Source: Archilochus colubris | Taxonomy: Eukaryota > Chordata > Aves > Apodiformes > Trochilidae | DNA length: 64,000 bases | Direction of reading: 5' to 3' | Assembly (NCBI GenBank): GCA_023079485.1 | Contig: CM041104.1 | Location: 4,031,676-4,095,675, forward strand | Part shown: in pieces, positions 1-12,503 of the stretch | Layout: the number at the start of each line of letters is the position of its first letter | Position numbering within the stretch: position 1 is the stretch's first letter | Program-made: the position numbers and the translations under genes | Notes under the pieces: generated by a model | Database searches by the model: none | What the model was told of the DNA's origin: nothing | What the model saw: only the letters and a program-made list of their open reading frames with translations

Positions 1-115
1 AAGGTCTGCCTTGCCCATTTGTGGCACATGTAAAAGTTTCAAGGTGGCTGTTTCTTCTCTGCTTCCATCCCCTTGCTCACCCACTGCCATGGGGGGATGC
101 TCCCTCTGATGCCAC

Positions 116-211
116 CATCCCATCCCATCCCATCCCATCCCATCCCATCCCATCCCATCCCATCCCATCCCATCCCATCCCATCCCCTTCCCTCCCCTCC
201 CCTCCCCTCCC
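116..211. repeat. (CATCC)14 microsatellite with CCCTC-rich flank
   Basis: Bases 116-185 are 14 uninterrupted copies of the pentamer CATCC. They run directly into a degenerate CCCTC-type tract to 211. The unit is not a multiple of three, so all frames stay open on both strands and give repetitive artefact peptides rich in Ile-Pro-Ser-His or Trp-Asp-Gly-Met. The array is pure and therefore probably length-polymorphic. Confidence 0.97.
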
Positions 212-3200
212 AGATGAGCTGAGGGTGCTGGGAGCTGCAGCTCCATTACCAGCAGAGCCCCTGCAGCAATGATGCTCGTGCTCAGTGGAACTTCTGTCCA
301 TTTAATTAAGAAATGCTACTCACACAGAACTGAATGCACTAACCCAATTTACTGCTGTGTCTGTCTGTCTGTCTGTCTGGTAGCCCTTTGTCTCTGCATC
401 CTATGCAACACCACTGGATCTTATTACCCAAGCTAGGTGGGTTCTTGCTTGGCTGAGCCAAGCTCAAAAAGTAATTTTTCTTTTTGCAACAGCCGATTAG
501 AAATTCATTTATTTTCACATTAGACATTTGACCAACATCTCCCTCCCCCCAACAAACCAATTGCCCCCAACTTCAGCAATTTAGCTCTATTTGTATAGTC
601 TGCATAATGGAGACAGTGAGCCTGTTAGAAAAATGTGGCCCAGGGCAAAAATTAAATGCAGAATCATGTATCAGAAATGAGATGTATTTACTATTGTTTT
701 TGAAAATTAATGGTGCATTTTTGGTTTTTATAATGTAATTTAATGATGCAATTCATCTAATAAAAAAACACATTTTAACTCAGTCATACAGACCTACTGG
801 GGCAGGACAAAATATACCTTTCAGATGTAAGGTTTTTAGAAAATGCTTCGGGCTCTTTTTTTGAGTGCAAGAAAGAGAAACTCTTTGCGTGCTTTGGCTA
901 ACAGCTGGGATATCAGCAGGAGTCCAATAAAAAGGACATTTTTCTTTCTAAATATTGGTGTTTGTGCAGCATACAATAATATTATAAATGCAGCAGTGGG
1001 TTTGAAGTACAATGCTGTGGCAGATTACAGAATGCCATATGGTGCTGGCATGTTAAACTGATACAGATTGAGCATGAACTGTAACTTTAAATGCTGGGGA
1101 CCAGCAACTGCACTCAACTGGAATAAATATCCTATACAGTGTCAATGTACAGAGCTGTCATGTACAGCAGGGAAAAGCAAAGTGTGTCAAAATAATATGA
1201 AGTGATTGAAGAAAAGCCCACAGAAGTCAGTGCTGAGCACATGTTCCTTCTGGAGAACAGCTCTGAGTGGGCTGGGAGAAAGTTCTTCCAAACTTTCTCA
1301 GAGAAATTTAGCTCCAACAAGTCCAGGAGCAAGGGCAGGAGGTAGCCCTGGGCTCCCCAGCAGTCTTTCAGTGGGTGCTGATTGACTGCAAAGCACAGGT
1401 TCTGCTCCACCTCTGTCATAGGGAAGCCCATGTGCTTCTCTTTTAGTGTCTAGAACATAAAAAACCCTCTTTTGAATAATAATTTTTGTGTGCTTTGCAA
1501 AGTTCTTGTGTCACATATGCTCTTGTGAAGTGAACACAGGCAGATTTGGCACAGATTTTAAACACCCCTGAAAGTGCTTTTCTATAATAGAGGTAAGACA
1601 GGCTAAAAGGGTGCTACCTGCTCCCTCTAGTGCTGCTGGCTCCAATGGGATATGGGTGATGCTGAAAATGGACCTAACCTGGACACAAAAAGGTGAGTTT
1701 TTGCCTTTAGGCACTGAGCTGGAGATGGGAGGAGTGCAGAGGGTGGAGACTGCCTTCTTCAGCAGGAACATACCCTTGTGTTTTACTTTACCTGAACACA
1801 ATCATTCCCACTGACTTTTTAAAGGTGCCCCTGGAAAATACATTCCATAGATTCCATTTCCAGCTTTAATATGAGCTCTCATCTGCTTTTGCAAAACCTT
1901 TTATGGACAAAACTTGAAGTTGTAGCTAGATTACAGCATCTAATATTGTTTTAACATAACCTCCTTCCTATGGATATTAAAATTATACATTTACCAGGAA
2001 GAACTGGACTTATCTACACCAAACTACGGATTTGACACTGAAGTAGCAGCACAAAGCTGCAGAAGGGGAAGCAGTCTATTCCTTTGTGGGTGATTTAAGC
2101 ATCCATTTTTCTTTGTTTCCTGGCTCTGGTGCCTGATTTCCCAGGGGCACAAGGAGATGGCTCCTGTGATGAGTAAGATGGGAGATCTTGTTTACATGAT
2201 GTTTAGTAAAAGGAAATGGGAACCTGTTTGGGTCTAACAAGTATCCCACTGTCCAGGTTCTTGGCCATTATGTAGTCACACATAAAATACTGAGGTTGGG
2301 TCACTGTTTGGGCAGACCTCACTGCATCCCAGGAGTAGCTGCCTTTTCCCTTCCCCTTCTGGTCCATCTCTGTTCTCACACGTTGTTCAGCTTGAGCCTT
2401 GGACCCAGTGGTTGGGTTTAGAACCATCCCAGACAACACATCCTTGCTCCTTTTCTCCTCAGCAGTCTCTGTGTTTTCCTTATCCCTTCCAGGTTACACA
2501 CCTAAGATACCACCTTGGATAGAGGAGCACAACAGGAACAAAGCATCAAGCCAAAGATCAAATCATCCTCAAGGTTTTTGGTGGCTTATTGCATGCTGAA
2601 AGAAAATCTGCAGTTTGGTGAAGTGAGTAAAACCTAAGGATCAGAGTGCCTTTTCAGCACTAAGACTGTTTGAATAGTAGCAGAGGTGAAAATTGTCCTT
2701 TTGCATGATTTTCCTTTGCCTCATAATGTGAACAACATAGGGAAATGTGCCCAGGGTATGAATATAACAGATTATTTTAAAATTTCTTTCTTTCTTTCCT
2801 TCATGAAGCTAGCTAGATAATTTTATGACCAACAGCATGTTCATAGCTTGAGACACTGGAGCTGGGTTGATCCCAGCACTGGATTTCTAGCTGGACAAGG
2901 AAGTTTCTGGCTTCTCTACCACCTTTGTTCTGTGCTGTCTGGTGACTTCAGAACCTTGGGTTTCACTTTGCCTCCCTGATGGTAGGTGCCTTATGCAGCT
3001 GGGACTGTTCCAGTCTCAGCTGGCTTGTAACAGAGCCTTGGCTTTCAAGGGCTTATGTGCATTGTGGATTTTTTTTTCCCCACTTGTATTAGATTGAAAA
3101 TCTAGTGAGACAAAAGTCTGATTTGATGTGGCAAATCCTGTACAGGACTTGATACTGGGAAATCGGTGGTGTTTATGAACTTAAGCAGGGAGCAATGTTT

Positions 3201-4021
3201 GTGTTTTACAACTGAATGTTCCCTGACTAAAAGAGGCTGCAGACTAAGTTAAGCAAAATATTTGATGTAATGAATATCTCAGGTGATCTATTCAATAAAA
3301 AGGTAGATCATTGCTGGGCTCTGACCTCTAGATGTGTTTTATATTGTGAAAGAAACTAAAAATAGTTTATTGAGTGTTAGAATTTCTCTTTGCTATGGTT
3401 TGGTGTAGAATTTAAGGAATAACTGCTCAGGACAAGAAATCTGAAAGTGAGCAGATTGCAGTCAGAGAAAATATTACACAGAGAGAGATACTCACATGGA
3501 GGGACAGAAGTAGATGATAAAATAAACATTACTTTCAGCTGAAGGATTCATTCACCTTTAACAATGTGTGTCAAGCAGTTGAGACAACCTTACACACAAA
3601 AAAAAATTAAAAATTAAGCTGATTTGCTGGAGGCCTCTTTATTTGGTGCAGGCTGTTTACCAATGAACTGGCACTGCATTTCCAAAAAAGCATCAGATAA
3701 TTTTTCAGTGAGAAACCCAAGTGCCTCGGAGATGATGTTATGGTGTGAATTACAGCGCAGAGCGATTGTCAGCTGCCCCTGTCAGCACTTTTGCAGATGC
3801 CATAATGTGCTGTAAATGCTGTGGCTGCAGCAATTTAGGTTTACTGTGGTGGTAGGTTTAGGGGAAGCACCACAAATTAACAGTTAAAGAAACACATCCC
3901 TTTTTCTTGAGTTCCTCTGTCCCTAAACAAGGCTTCACATGCTGAGCTACTGCTGCTGTGCCTGTGCTATTTCTTCTCACCTTTTAAAATGAAGCATGTG
4001 TGTCCTTTTCCACTTCTGCAG
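212..4021. other. Non-coding sequence, no gene seen
   Basis: Apart from the CTGT array and a small TTTC run near 2785-2801, this stretch shows no recognisable repeat, RNA gene or coding exon. The open frames are all under about 100 codons and overlap on both strands, as expected by chance. One exon-like stretch at 1631-1692 sits between an acceptor-like CTCTAG and a consensus AAAAAG/GTGAGT donor, but its 62 bp shows no recognisable product. Confidence 0.6.
361..379. repeat. (CTGT)n short tandem repeat
   Basis: Nearly five uninterrupted CTGT units lie in otherwise unique sequence. The array is short and probably of low variability. Confidence 0.9.
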
Positions 4022-4060
4022 GTTTACCAGAAGAAGAGTGGTGATTGGGATGGCTCTCCA
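4022..4060 (+). other. Candidate 39-bp exon, unproven
   Basis: A pyrimidine-rich acceptor ending in TTCTGCAG precedes the block, and CCA/GTGAGTG follows it as a good donor. The 39 bp are 13 codons, open in phase 0, reading VYQKKSGDWDGSP. I do not recognise the peptide. Splice-like pairs of this quality occur by chance in a window this size, so this could be a microexon, a non-coding RNA exon or nothing. Confidence 0.15.
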
Positions 4061-5386
4061 GTGAGTGTGCTAATACTAGCACAAAGTCAGACTCCTGAGG
4101 TCATGGTTACATCCTCTGACTGCCATCTATCTACCTGCAACCTGAGATCAGGACTCCGTGTTATCAAGAACTGCATGAGATACTGTCCTTGCTAGACAAA
4201 CTGTATGGTTTAAATCAGCAGGACAAAAGAAAACAAGTGTTTATTTTGTTTTTCAGATCAGGCAGACTGAGGGCCTTGACATATGGGTCTCTCGAGGGGC
4301 TGTTCCCAGTAACTGATGGAGATGTTTCTTGGTATACCAGATAGCACAAATCCCAGGTGGGATCCCTGAATGCCTGACAGCCTTTAATTCAGTGAGTGAG
4401 CCTGCTATTAAAATGTCAATTAGAGGTTGTCTCTTTTGTTAAAGTATGGAAAAGATGACAAAGCTCAGCTTTCCTCCTCCCAGAATGGATCTTTGCAGAC
4501 AACTTGAAGATACTGTGCAGACAAGACAGGGTGTTTATGGTCTTCAAAAGGGGATTTTGGCTCTGAAACCTGCCCATGACCACGTGTGCATCATCAGTGG
4601 GATGTCACTGTGGTCCTTTGAGGTTTCTGGCACCCATTACTGCATCCCATCCTGCCCTGTGAGAACCCTTGATGGGGAGGTGAGCTGATGGTACTGCTGA
4701 TAGGTTTGGCTGCACTTACTTTTTTGCTTCCTCTTACATAATATTCCATGAGAGAAAATAAACCAGATAAACAACAGATTCATCTTTGAATTTTGCCATC
4801 ACCCTGCCACAGCCTGGGCTGCTAAGAGTGTGGTATCTTAAACTGTGCAGTTTGCAATTGCTTTTCGTCCATGGTTTGAAATGGTTTACTGATGGGATAA
4901 ATCTCATAGTCTGTAATGAGTTAGCTTGCTGTGACTGCTTCAGTACATCAGAGAAATTCTCTATTCAGGAGATACCTTTTACCAGCAAATATGTAAATGG
5001 GTAGAAAACAAATCTAGGAGTTCTTTGTGTCTAATTTGCAGCCCAGATGAACTGGTCACAGTGGACAGCCAAGTGTTACCCCTTGGTTTCTGAAAACTTT
5101 CTTGAAGTTGGCCAGGGACCTGGACTCTTGTAGCCATGCTCCTGTCCTGTCACTTCTGGTTCTGAGCTCTTTCTGATGAATCTCTGCCCAGCTTTCCTCT
5201 CTGTTTCCCCCAGAGCCTCCTGGCTACCTGCAGGGCACTGACTGGGCTCAGCTAGCCACAACCTTCTGGCTGCTCTGCTGTGCACAGCTCAGCTCCCTCT
5301 CCTGGCATGGTTATAAAAATTTTAAAGATTACTTTATCGCTGTATTATATATATTTTTAATGCCCTTCTCATTAACCTATTTTCAG
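4061..5386. other. Non-coding sequence, nothing recognised
   Basis: Unique-looking DNA of average composition, with only short overlapping open frames on both strands. A small AT-rich patch lies at 5340-5360. No transposon tail, tandem array or RNA gene is visible. Confidence 0.6.
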
Positions 5387-5527
5387 GTTCAGAGTCAGAC
5401 ACTTCGGTTGGAGCCAGTGCCAGCGTTCCTGGCATATAGGCACCTCCTGCATCTTCTCCTGCTCCCTGCAGGTGGTACTGTCGCACCGCTTTGCAGCCAT
5501 CTCCGCTCCGCACCAGCGCAGCCCCGG
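5387..5527 (+). other. Candidate 141-bp exon, unproven
   Basis: An acceptor-like ACCTATTTTCAG ends at 5386, and CCCCGG/GTGAGT at 5522-5533 is a near-consensus donor. The 141 bp between are 47 open codons in phase 0, starting VQSQTLRLEPVPAF. The 3' half is visibly richer in CpG (around TCGCACCGC and CCGCTCCGC) than its surroundings. An internal CTGCAG at 5466-5471 could serve as an alternative acceptor, giving 56 bp. I recognise no protein family, so it may be a lineage-specific or non-coding exon, or chance. Confidence 0.2.
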
Positions 5528-7685
5528 GTGAGTTTTCGCAGCCTGTGCAGGCACCTTCATGGGCTGCAGCACTTCAGCACTGGCCTGCTCAGGGGCTAAA
5601 TTCCTGCCTTACCCTAGGGACAGACAATTCCTGGGTGGGTTTGGAAAGACCAGGCACCTGGGAGGTGAGCAGGGGCTCAGCACCCTCCCGAGGCAGTGCC
5701 AGCATGCTGTGAGAGGGGGAGTTTGCAGGTGCTGAATGCTCAGTGGTGGGTATAACTTTATTCCGAGGGTATTTGAGCTTTATCTGGGGAGACAATCAAA
5801 GTTTTTGTGTGATTTAAAGAACTTCTCATCAACTGGAGCTGCAGTGCTGCTCTGCTGCAGAGGAGCAGCTCTGGGGACTCTGGGTGGTGACCCTGGTTTC
5901 TCCTGAGGAGTTGGTGGGTGGAGCATGAGGCTGAGAGGAGGACGAAGCTCCTGTGTGTGTTTGGTGCTGCTGGTTAGGTTTGTGTGATGGGTGACCCAAT
6001 GTGCTGCTTGTTCACAAGCCTTCACCAGAGGCACCGTGCCAGCCCTGGGGTCACTCCTGATTGTACAAAGGTGTGGGAAGAATATCTTGTCTTTCCAGGG
6101 CTTAAATTACCTGTACATCCACACAAGTAGGCTGCTGCTGTTCCTCACTTTTCCTCTTCTCTGGATACAAAGCTGTACAGAGCCAAGGGTGCTCAGCTCC
6201 TGGCTGGAAAACTCTTGGCTCTTTTCCCGTTGCTCTGCACTTATCCACATTTCAGCCCTGAAATCACAACACCCTTTGAAGTCAATGACATGGGACATCA
6301 CCTCTACTTCACCTTTTCCTTTTGAGTCTGGTCTGCAGTGCTACTTCAGCCCCAAGGAAAGGTCAAGGCTGAATTCAGCTCTAACCCAGAGAAGGGATTA
6401 CTCTTGTCATTTCCCACCATGCAGCACTGAGCTGACACACAGAGTGCATCTCCTGCCTGACCAGGCAGCCCCACACCATCCTCTTGGCATTTGCTGCTCA
6501 GGGTAAAACAAAACCAGCTGCAGACAGCAGCGTGGCATCAAGTCCAGCTGGTTTTCCCTGTGCTCAAGCAATGCAGCAGCAAGGGTTGGCAGCACAATGT
6601 GTAGTACATGTGTCCCACACGTGCACCTTCACACCCAGACATCTTTGTACAAAGTGCCGGAAACGGGAGCCCCTGTATCTGACTCAGATTCATTTGGCTT
6701 TTGATTTCCTTGCAGCCTTGCCTTGTGGATGAGGTGTCAAGAGCTTTGAACTTCTCCAGGCTAGAGGCTTTGTGTCTTCATTCATGGCTCCTCTCACATG
6801 GTGCAGAGGCTGTGCCATGTGTCCTGCTTGGACCATGTCGGTGTGAATAGCTCCCATATGGCTGCACCAAGCAGAGCAGTGATTTCTGGCTGGATTCAGC
6901 TATGCAAAGTCAAAACTATCTCCTGGTAGACCTATTGCTATTTCTGTCTTGTTGCCAGGCACTTCATGCTTAAGCTTTCATCAGATCAATTTTCTTTCTT
7001 TGAAAGAAAAGTAGCAGGTTAACCTGTGTGTGAGGGAAAAGGAAACCACTCCTCTGCCTCTCCCTAATGTGCTGTGCAGGTGTAGAGGGGCTTAGGAAAA
7101 GTGATAAAAGCAATTAGTCATCTGTGGAACTGAAGGATGAATAACATCCAGCTCAGAGGGTTGTCTGGTTTGACTATAAGCCTGGCAAGATCATCACTTC
7201 ACTCACTGGACAGAGGATTGTAAAGGGTGGACCCAGTACTGGGTGGACTTTACAGGTTTCTGATGTTTTCTAGAGCCTCATGTCTCCTATTTGGACTCAT
7301 CCCCAGGCTCCCTGTTTCAAGGAGGTGAAGATAGGGAAAGAGGGCTAGAGAAATGAGAGTTAATTTTTTAGCCTGTGAGAATCAGCTGAGTCTCTGGACT
7401 CTCAAGAGGAAAGAAGTTCAGTGTGGGCTCTGGAAGAAGGACCAAACCCAGAAGGTGGGTTTTCCTCATAGCAGTGCTTCTGCAGGGTTTTACCTGTTTG
7501 TGTCCACTGCCTTCCCTGCTCACAGGTCTCAATTTCTCCCCACTTACCACTCACCACTCTGAAATTCTCCACAGCACATAGAAGCTCAAAGATAGCAGAA
7601 GCACCAAATAAATCATTCCTCTTTTGCTTCTCCCCACTGACCCCCAACCCAACTGACTGAAGTGTCTCTGTTATTTTAAGAAAAG

Positions 7686-7707
7686 CACACACACACACAC
7701 ACACACA
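7686..7707. repeat. (CA)11 microsatellite
   Basis: Eleven uninterrupted CA dinucleotides. Read on the opposite strand they produce a Cys-Val artefact peptide in a spurious frame. Confidence 0.95.
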
Positions 7708-7880
7708 ACCTCTAGCAAGGGAGATAGAGATAAAGCAAAGCAAAGGAGTAGTTTAGGCAGCAAGCCACAAATAAGCACCATCAATCATAGTGCAGTCAAA
7801 AATGTACACGTGTTGGTACCTGCTAGTTATTGGCAGTACTCAAGAAGTCTTCTGAGTACAATCTTCAGGGGTCCTTAGAG

Positions 7881-7904
7881 AAATAAATAAATAAATAAAT
7901 AAAT
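7881..7904. repeat. (AAAT)6 microsatellite
   Basis: Six uninterrupted AAAT units, with no associated retroelement body recognised on either side. Confidence 0.94.
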
Positions 7905-8247
7905 GAAATTCCACGTTCTGCTGAAAAACTGCTTGTCAGCAGTGGAATGGCAGGTGCATTAACTCCCTAAGAACCAGATTATGCCCTGCATGGCAAAAAA
8001 ATGCAAACATAGAGAAATAAAATGTCAGTCAAGTCTTGTATCCTCTCAAGTTACTTTGACGGGAAGTATTCTGAAATATAAATGCAATCATTCATATAGA
8101 TAAGTCTAAGAAAAAGGAGAGATAACAGTATATACATGGTCTAGTAATCTTATTTGCATGTTTACCCCAAATTTGCATCTGTCTGACATGGGATATTTAT
8201 TTTTTTCTTCTTCTTTTCATACTCTGCAAGGGTAGCTGAAAAGTTTA

Positions 8248-8288
8248 GGTTAATACAGTACCACTTATTATTGGGTTAATACAGTACC
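8248..8288. repeat. Imperfect 26-bp direct repeat
   Basis: The 15-mer GGTTAATACAGTACC occurs at 8248-8262 and again at 8274-8288, a period of 26 bp. Both copies are identical. It looks like a local tandem duplication, or insertion of 11 unique bases between duplicated targets. Confidence 0.8.
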
Positions 8289-11200
8289 CTTAGCTGCAAT
8301 TCTTCCCTGTCAGCAGTAAGGGAGTTTGGCTCGAAAAATCAGCCCAGTGCTATCCAACCCCCTGCTCATGCTCCCACTCTCCCACCCAGGGAACCTACTC
8401 TACCCATGTTCCCTTCCTCTGCTAATCCCACCTTGAGCCCCCTCCATGGGCTTTCTCCCCCTCCTGTCACCCTCCCTCTTTAGCAAAAGCCATCCCTGGC
8501 TGCCTGCTCACACCTCTGCCTTATAGCTCTGGAATGTTTCTTCTAAAAACAAAAATCTAAATCCCTCTTTGAGAGCTTCTGTCTCTGTACTGCACTCTCC
8601 CTTCTCTTTGCTTTTGTTCTCCTTAATTGTGGACTTCAAGTTGCTGGTGTGGCTTTGGCTGTTCTTCAGAGGTCCTCCAGCATCTCTGGAGCAGCACCCT
8701 ATCCTCCTTCTTCCTGCTCCTTTTCATACACTATTTTCTTTTTTTTTTTTTATGCAAGAGAGTGACATTATTCCCAGTGGAAGTCCTGAAGGAGCAAAGT
8801 CCTGTCCCAGGATGAGTAAAGGTTGCATGACCTAGTGCCAGAACAGAAATGGATTTGGGGAAATGGCCATTAGCCCTTCCCTGAACTCTACAATGTGTTT
8901 CCTAAGTTTCCTATCCCATATAGGAAGACACAGATTATTTTTAGCTGTGGGTGAGCCAACAGTTCCTAAATTGACCTCCAACCCCACCAGGACAGCCAAG
9001 GTGCCTGCCTGCTGCTGCTCAGTCCTCTGTGGTCTGCACCAGCATTGAGGAGCACCCAGGGTGGACAACAGCCAGACACCCACCCTGGAGGTGAGGAGGG
9101 ATGAACTCCCCTGGACCTGCCACCAGGGAAAAGACTCTTCTTGTCTCCATGTGCTACTCAACACCAGATCTTGCAGCATGGCTTCTTTCTCTCCAGCACT
9201 TTATTCTTATTCAGTAGACCCATATGTAAATCTGGATGACTCTCAGGAGCTCCTGTTTTGGTTTTGGTGCAACCAGAGCAATAATAAAGTATTTATTAGG
9301 GAAGAGGTTTTGCTGCTCAGTGGCTCCTTGCAGTTGACCCTCCCTCCCTCCCTTCCTTCCTTCTTCCCTCAGCTGCCCTCAGCCTCTGTTCAGCTTGACT
9401 CTAATTACCTGGGCTGCATCCACACCTGCCTGGAGTGGGAATCAGATGTGGCTGGAGCAGGGCTGGAATTGCACCACTTGCCTGGTGATACTGAGTGTCA
9501 CCTGGGCCAGTTTCCAATGAGTCACCTGAAGGCAAGCAGACACTTTGCTTCACTGCAAATTCATAAAGCCATTTGCTTTTGCGTGTGTGGGATATTTTGA
9601 GAAAATGCAGAGTGCATTACAGTTCTGGAGCTGCCCATTTTGTCATGTAATGGAGATGTTTCTACAACAACTCACTTTATTTTTTTCTTCTTTCCCAGCT
9701 GGATTTTAAATTAAAGGGGCTCAAAGATTTATGAGCCTCCCAAAAATATATTTGCAGGGATGCCCCTTGATTGGACTGACCACAGACTGGAGATCTTCAC
9801 TTTCCTGTGGGAAACAAATCACTAGTGGCCTCGGGAGGGTGTCCTTTGAGAATGAAGAAACAACAATTATGTTGGGATTTCCCTGTTACTGATTCAGGAT
9901 TAAAAAAAAAAGTTAAAATCACATAACAAAAGTTTACAGGAGCAGACTTGTGTCTATGCAGGATCTTGTATCTCCAAATGCAACAAAACTGCTTGAAGCA
10001 GTTATTGAAGCATCCCCATTTTTATGACACAACTAGAAGATTTTCTCCATCAGACAGATGATTTGTGCCTTCATAGTTTTTATTGACCTTTTATCTTTTC
10101 TCCCTTTTTCCTCATAGCACCTCTGAATCCACCCTTGAGCTTCCCATGGGCAGCAGCATCCACGCTGCAGGAGGTGGAGCAGAGCTGGGCCAGCACAAGA
10201 CTGGAATGTTCAGCTCAGAAACACTCCAGCATCCTACTGAGAAGGTCATAAAATAGTAAATAGCAAAAGTAGAAAATAACTGCAGGGCCCCAGGATGTAG
10301 GAGGAGTGGCCCAAATATCCCTTTGCGTTCAGGATTAAGGAGGGTACTTGTGGGGAGAGGATAATAGTGCCAAATGGCAAACTGGTTTCAACTGGGAGCT
10401 GTGTGGCCTCTCTGCCCTGTGCTGTGCTCTTCTCTTCTCCATCCCAACAACTTTCTCTTCCAGACCACAGATTTAGTTAATTTAGGCCCTACTATTGGCA
10501 ATGGTTTTGCAATGGGCTGTGGCTTAGGAAAAAGCAGAGAATTTTTCCTTAAGCAAAAAAGGAGATGACATTGCACAGCGAAATAGAGCAAAAAATAGTT
10601 TGTTGGCTGATTTTCTTCTCTGCCTTGCTCCTACATGTGATGCCAGCAAAAGAAATTGAGTTTTAGAATGATTTAATAACAAAATTACTTTTACTTTTAA
10701 TTCTTTTCCCTTCCTCGGAAGAGAAAAGCCACAAGATGGAGCTCTGGGGCTTTCGACTGGAGCTGGTCTCGTTTCCCGGGCAAGAAGCCGTTTGGAGACC
10801 TTGAAATGATGGGTTTTATTAATTTTTCATTCCGTTTAATTTTTACATTCATTTTTAAATGATAAAAATTATTTCTGTCACAATTGTAAAATGAAATTTA
10901 TCGTTGCTTTTTGGAGATGTTTGCTTTTCCTTCTTAAGCTTGGAACTTCTATTTTTATTTTTAGATTTGTAATATTTTTTAGTCTCTGGGGAGGCTGGCA
11001 TCCCCGAGACAGTGTTAGACCATAGCAGTCTAGTAAATGACACCCTGGATATGTAAAGGAAGCCCCCAAACCTACCCAAGTCTGTATGCAGATACCAGGC
11101 ACTGCCTTCCTGCTGGTGTAAGGGAATAAATGATGTTTTGAAGTGCTTCTATTCCCTTATAATCAATGAACACTTAGCTGGTAAAATTTAAACCAGTGCA

Positions 11201-11310
11201 GCCAACTAGAAGAAGTGGATTCTTCAATTAAAATGAAGTCATTTTAGCTCCCAAATTATATAAAAATTATAAAGAAATGAAGGAAATCAATATTCTGCTG
11301 TGCAAAACAA
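8289..11310. other. Non-coding sequence, AT-rich towards the end
   Basis: No gene is recognised. The frame at 9061-9600 (179 codons, the longest in the window) crosses a CCTT/CCCT repeat and has no recognisable domain, so it is judged a chance frame. From about 10660 to 10990 the sequence becomes AT-rich with TTTAAT/ATTAAT words and lacks repeats, which would fit a conserved non-coding element but cannot be shown from one genome. Confidence 0.55.
9338..9366. repeat. (CCCT)n/(CCTT)n pyrimidine repeat
   Basis: A CCCT run passes into a CCTT run. The array is short and imperfect, and it accounts for the Pro/Leu/Ser-rich middle of the chance frame that crosses it. Confidence 0.85.
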
Positions 11311-11383
11311 TATCTTTTTTTCCTTCTTTCTTTTTCACCGTCTTTTTCCTTCATCCTTCTTTCTCTTTCTTTTTCTCTTCAAA
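11311..11383. repeat. Pyrimidine-rich tract
   Basis: About 73 bp of nearly pure T and C on the plus strand (CTTTCTTT and CTTCTTTC words) with a few interruptions. This is low-complexity sequence with no retroelement body attached. Confidence 0.85.
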
Positions 11384-12414
11384 AGGGGTGAAGTCTTTTC
11401 TGCAACATGCATCTTTTCCAAGTGAACTGGTGCTATGAATGTCAGATCTTTTCAGCTCTGACTGCTGTTATGACAAGGCTTGAGTGTTTAATTATGGTTG
11501 TATTGCATAGATGGGGTGATTCTTTTGACTCGCTGGAGCCTGGTTGTAATAGCTGTGCACACATGCAGTTTCAAGTGACAAATTTATTTTTTATGTATAT
11601 TTATACACTCCAGCTTGCATGGAGAGAGGACAATGAGATCCTGGTAGCTGATGGTCTCCTGGAATATTGTTAATTACTTAACCAACAGGAGCAAACGTTT
11701 TATGGAAGGTTTATGAAGCACTTCTGGGCTGGGGTGTGCAACATCAGTTACCAAAAATGTACTTTCTTCTTTTATGGAAGTTAACATTTTTATTAGAAAT
11801 TTGAACCACTTGACAGGGGCTTCCAGAGAAATTGTTCTCCAGTGTAACACTTGGAGAGTGTGCTGAGAAGCAGCACAGTAAACCTCCCGTTAAAGGGCCG
11901 GGAACTTTATGGGGAGTTGTATTTGCTCACGTGAAAGATAAATGTGGACCAAGGTAGTATTTGGACTGTGTCCTGAATAATTCATTAAGAAAATTTATTC
12001 ACTTTGTATTTACGAGCTGTCTGAGCAGTCTGGTTTTTGTGTGTTCCTCTGTTCTGGATACTTCGTGACTAATCCTTTTTCTGCAAATTTTTGACCCGTT
12101 TCTCCGCTCTGACTGAGGGCTGGATCACCCCGTGGTGCTTTTCTGCCATAAGAAAACAGATGCAATGTGGATTTTTGTGTGTTAATTCCAGATTCCCTGA
12201 AATGATGATTCCTATAAATATTTGTGCCAGGAGATTCCTGTGCTAAAAGTTGTCAAAAATAGCAAAAAGCAGGAGTGTGAGCACTGCTTGTTTCCGTTAG
12301 ATCTGCTAACTCAAGGAAATAGTGGATTTATTTTTTTTACTGGGCACTTAGTTGTGGGCACTATTTCTTAGAACTCCAATAGCTGTCTGAAAGGTCTTGG
12401 AAACACATCAATTT

Positions 12415-12416
<2 letters not shown>
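11384..12416. other. Non-coding sequence, no gene seen
   Basis: Unique-looking DNA. The part around 11880-12020 contains a CACGTGA E-box-like word and AATTCATTAA, and has no repeat signature. The only open frames are under 90 codons. Confidence 0.55.

Positions 12417-12503
<87 letters not shown>

Larger units (their letters stand above)
5528..8247. other. Non-coding sequence with short repeats
   Basis: No gene is recognised. The longest open frame, 5991-6506 (171 codons), has no domain, no codon bias and competing frames on the other strand. A perfect inverted repeat lies at 6990-7010 (TTTTCTTTC, 3-base loop, GAAAGAAAA). Two microsatellites in this stretch are listed separately. Confidence 0.6.

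Noticed and set aside
5991..6506. 171-codon open frame
   Set aside because: No recognisable family, competing open frames on the minus strand, composition like the surroundings.
6990..7010. TTTTCTTTC/GAAAGAAAA hairpin as a regulatory element
   Set aside because: Low-complexity arms of this kind arise easily by chance in pyrimidine-rich DNA.
9061..9600. 179-codon open frame, the longest in the window
   Set aside because: It crosses a CCTT repeat, shows no domain or signal, and has no splice or promoter context. A frame this long is within chance for a window of this size.
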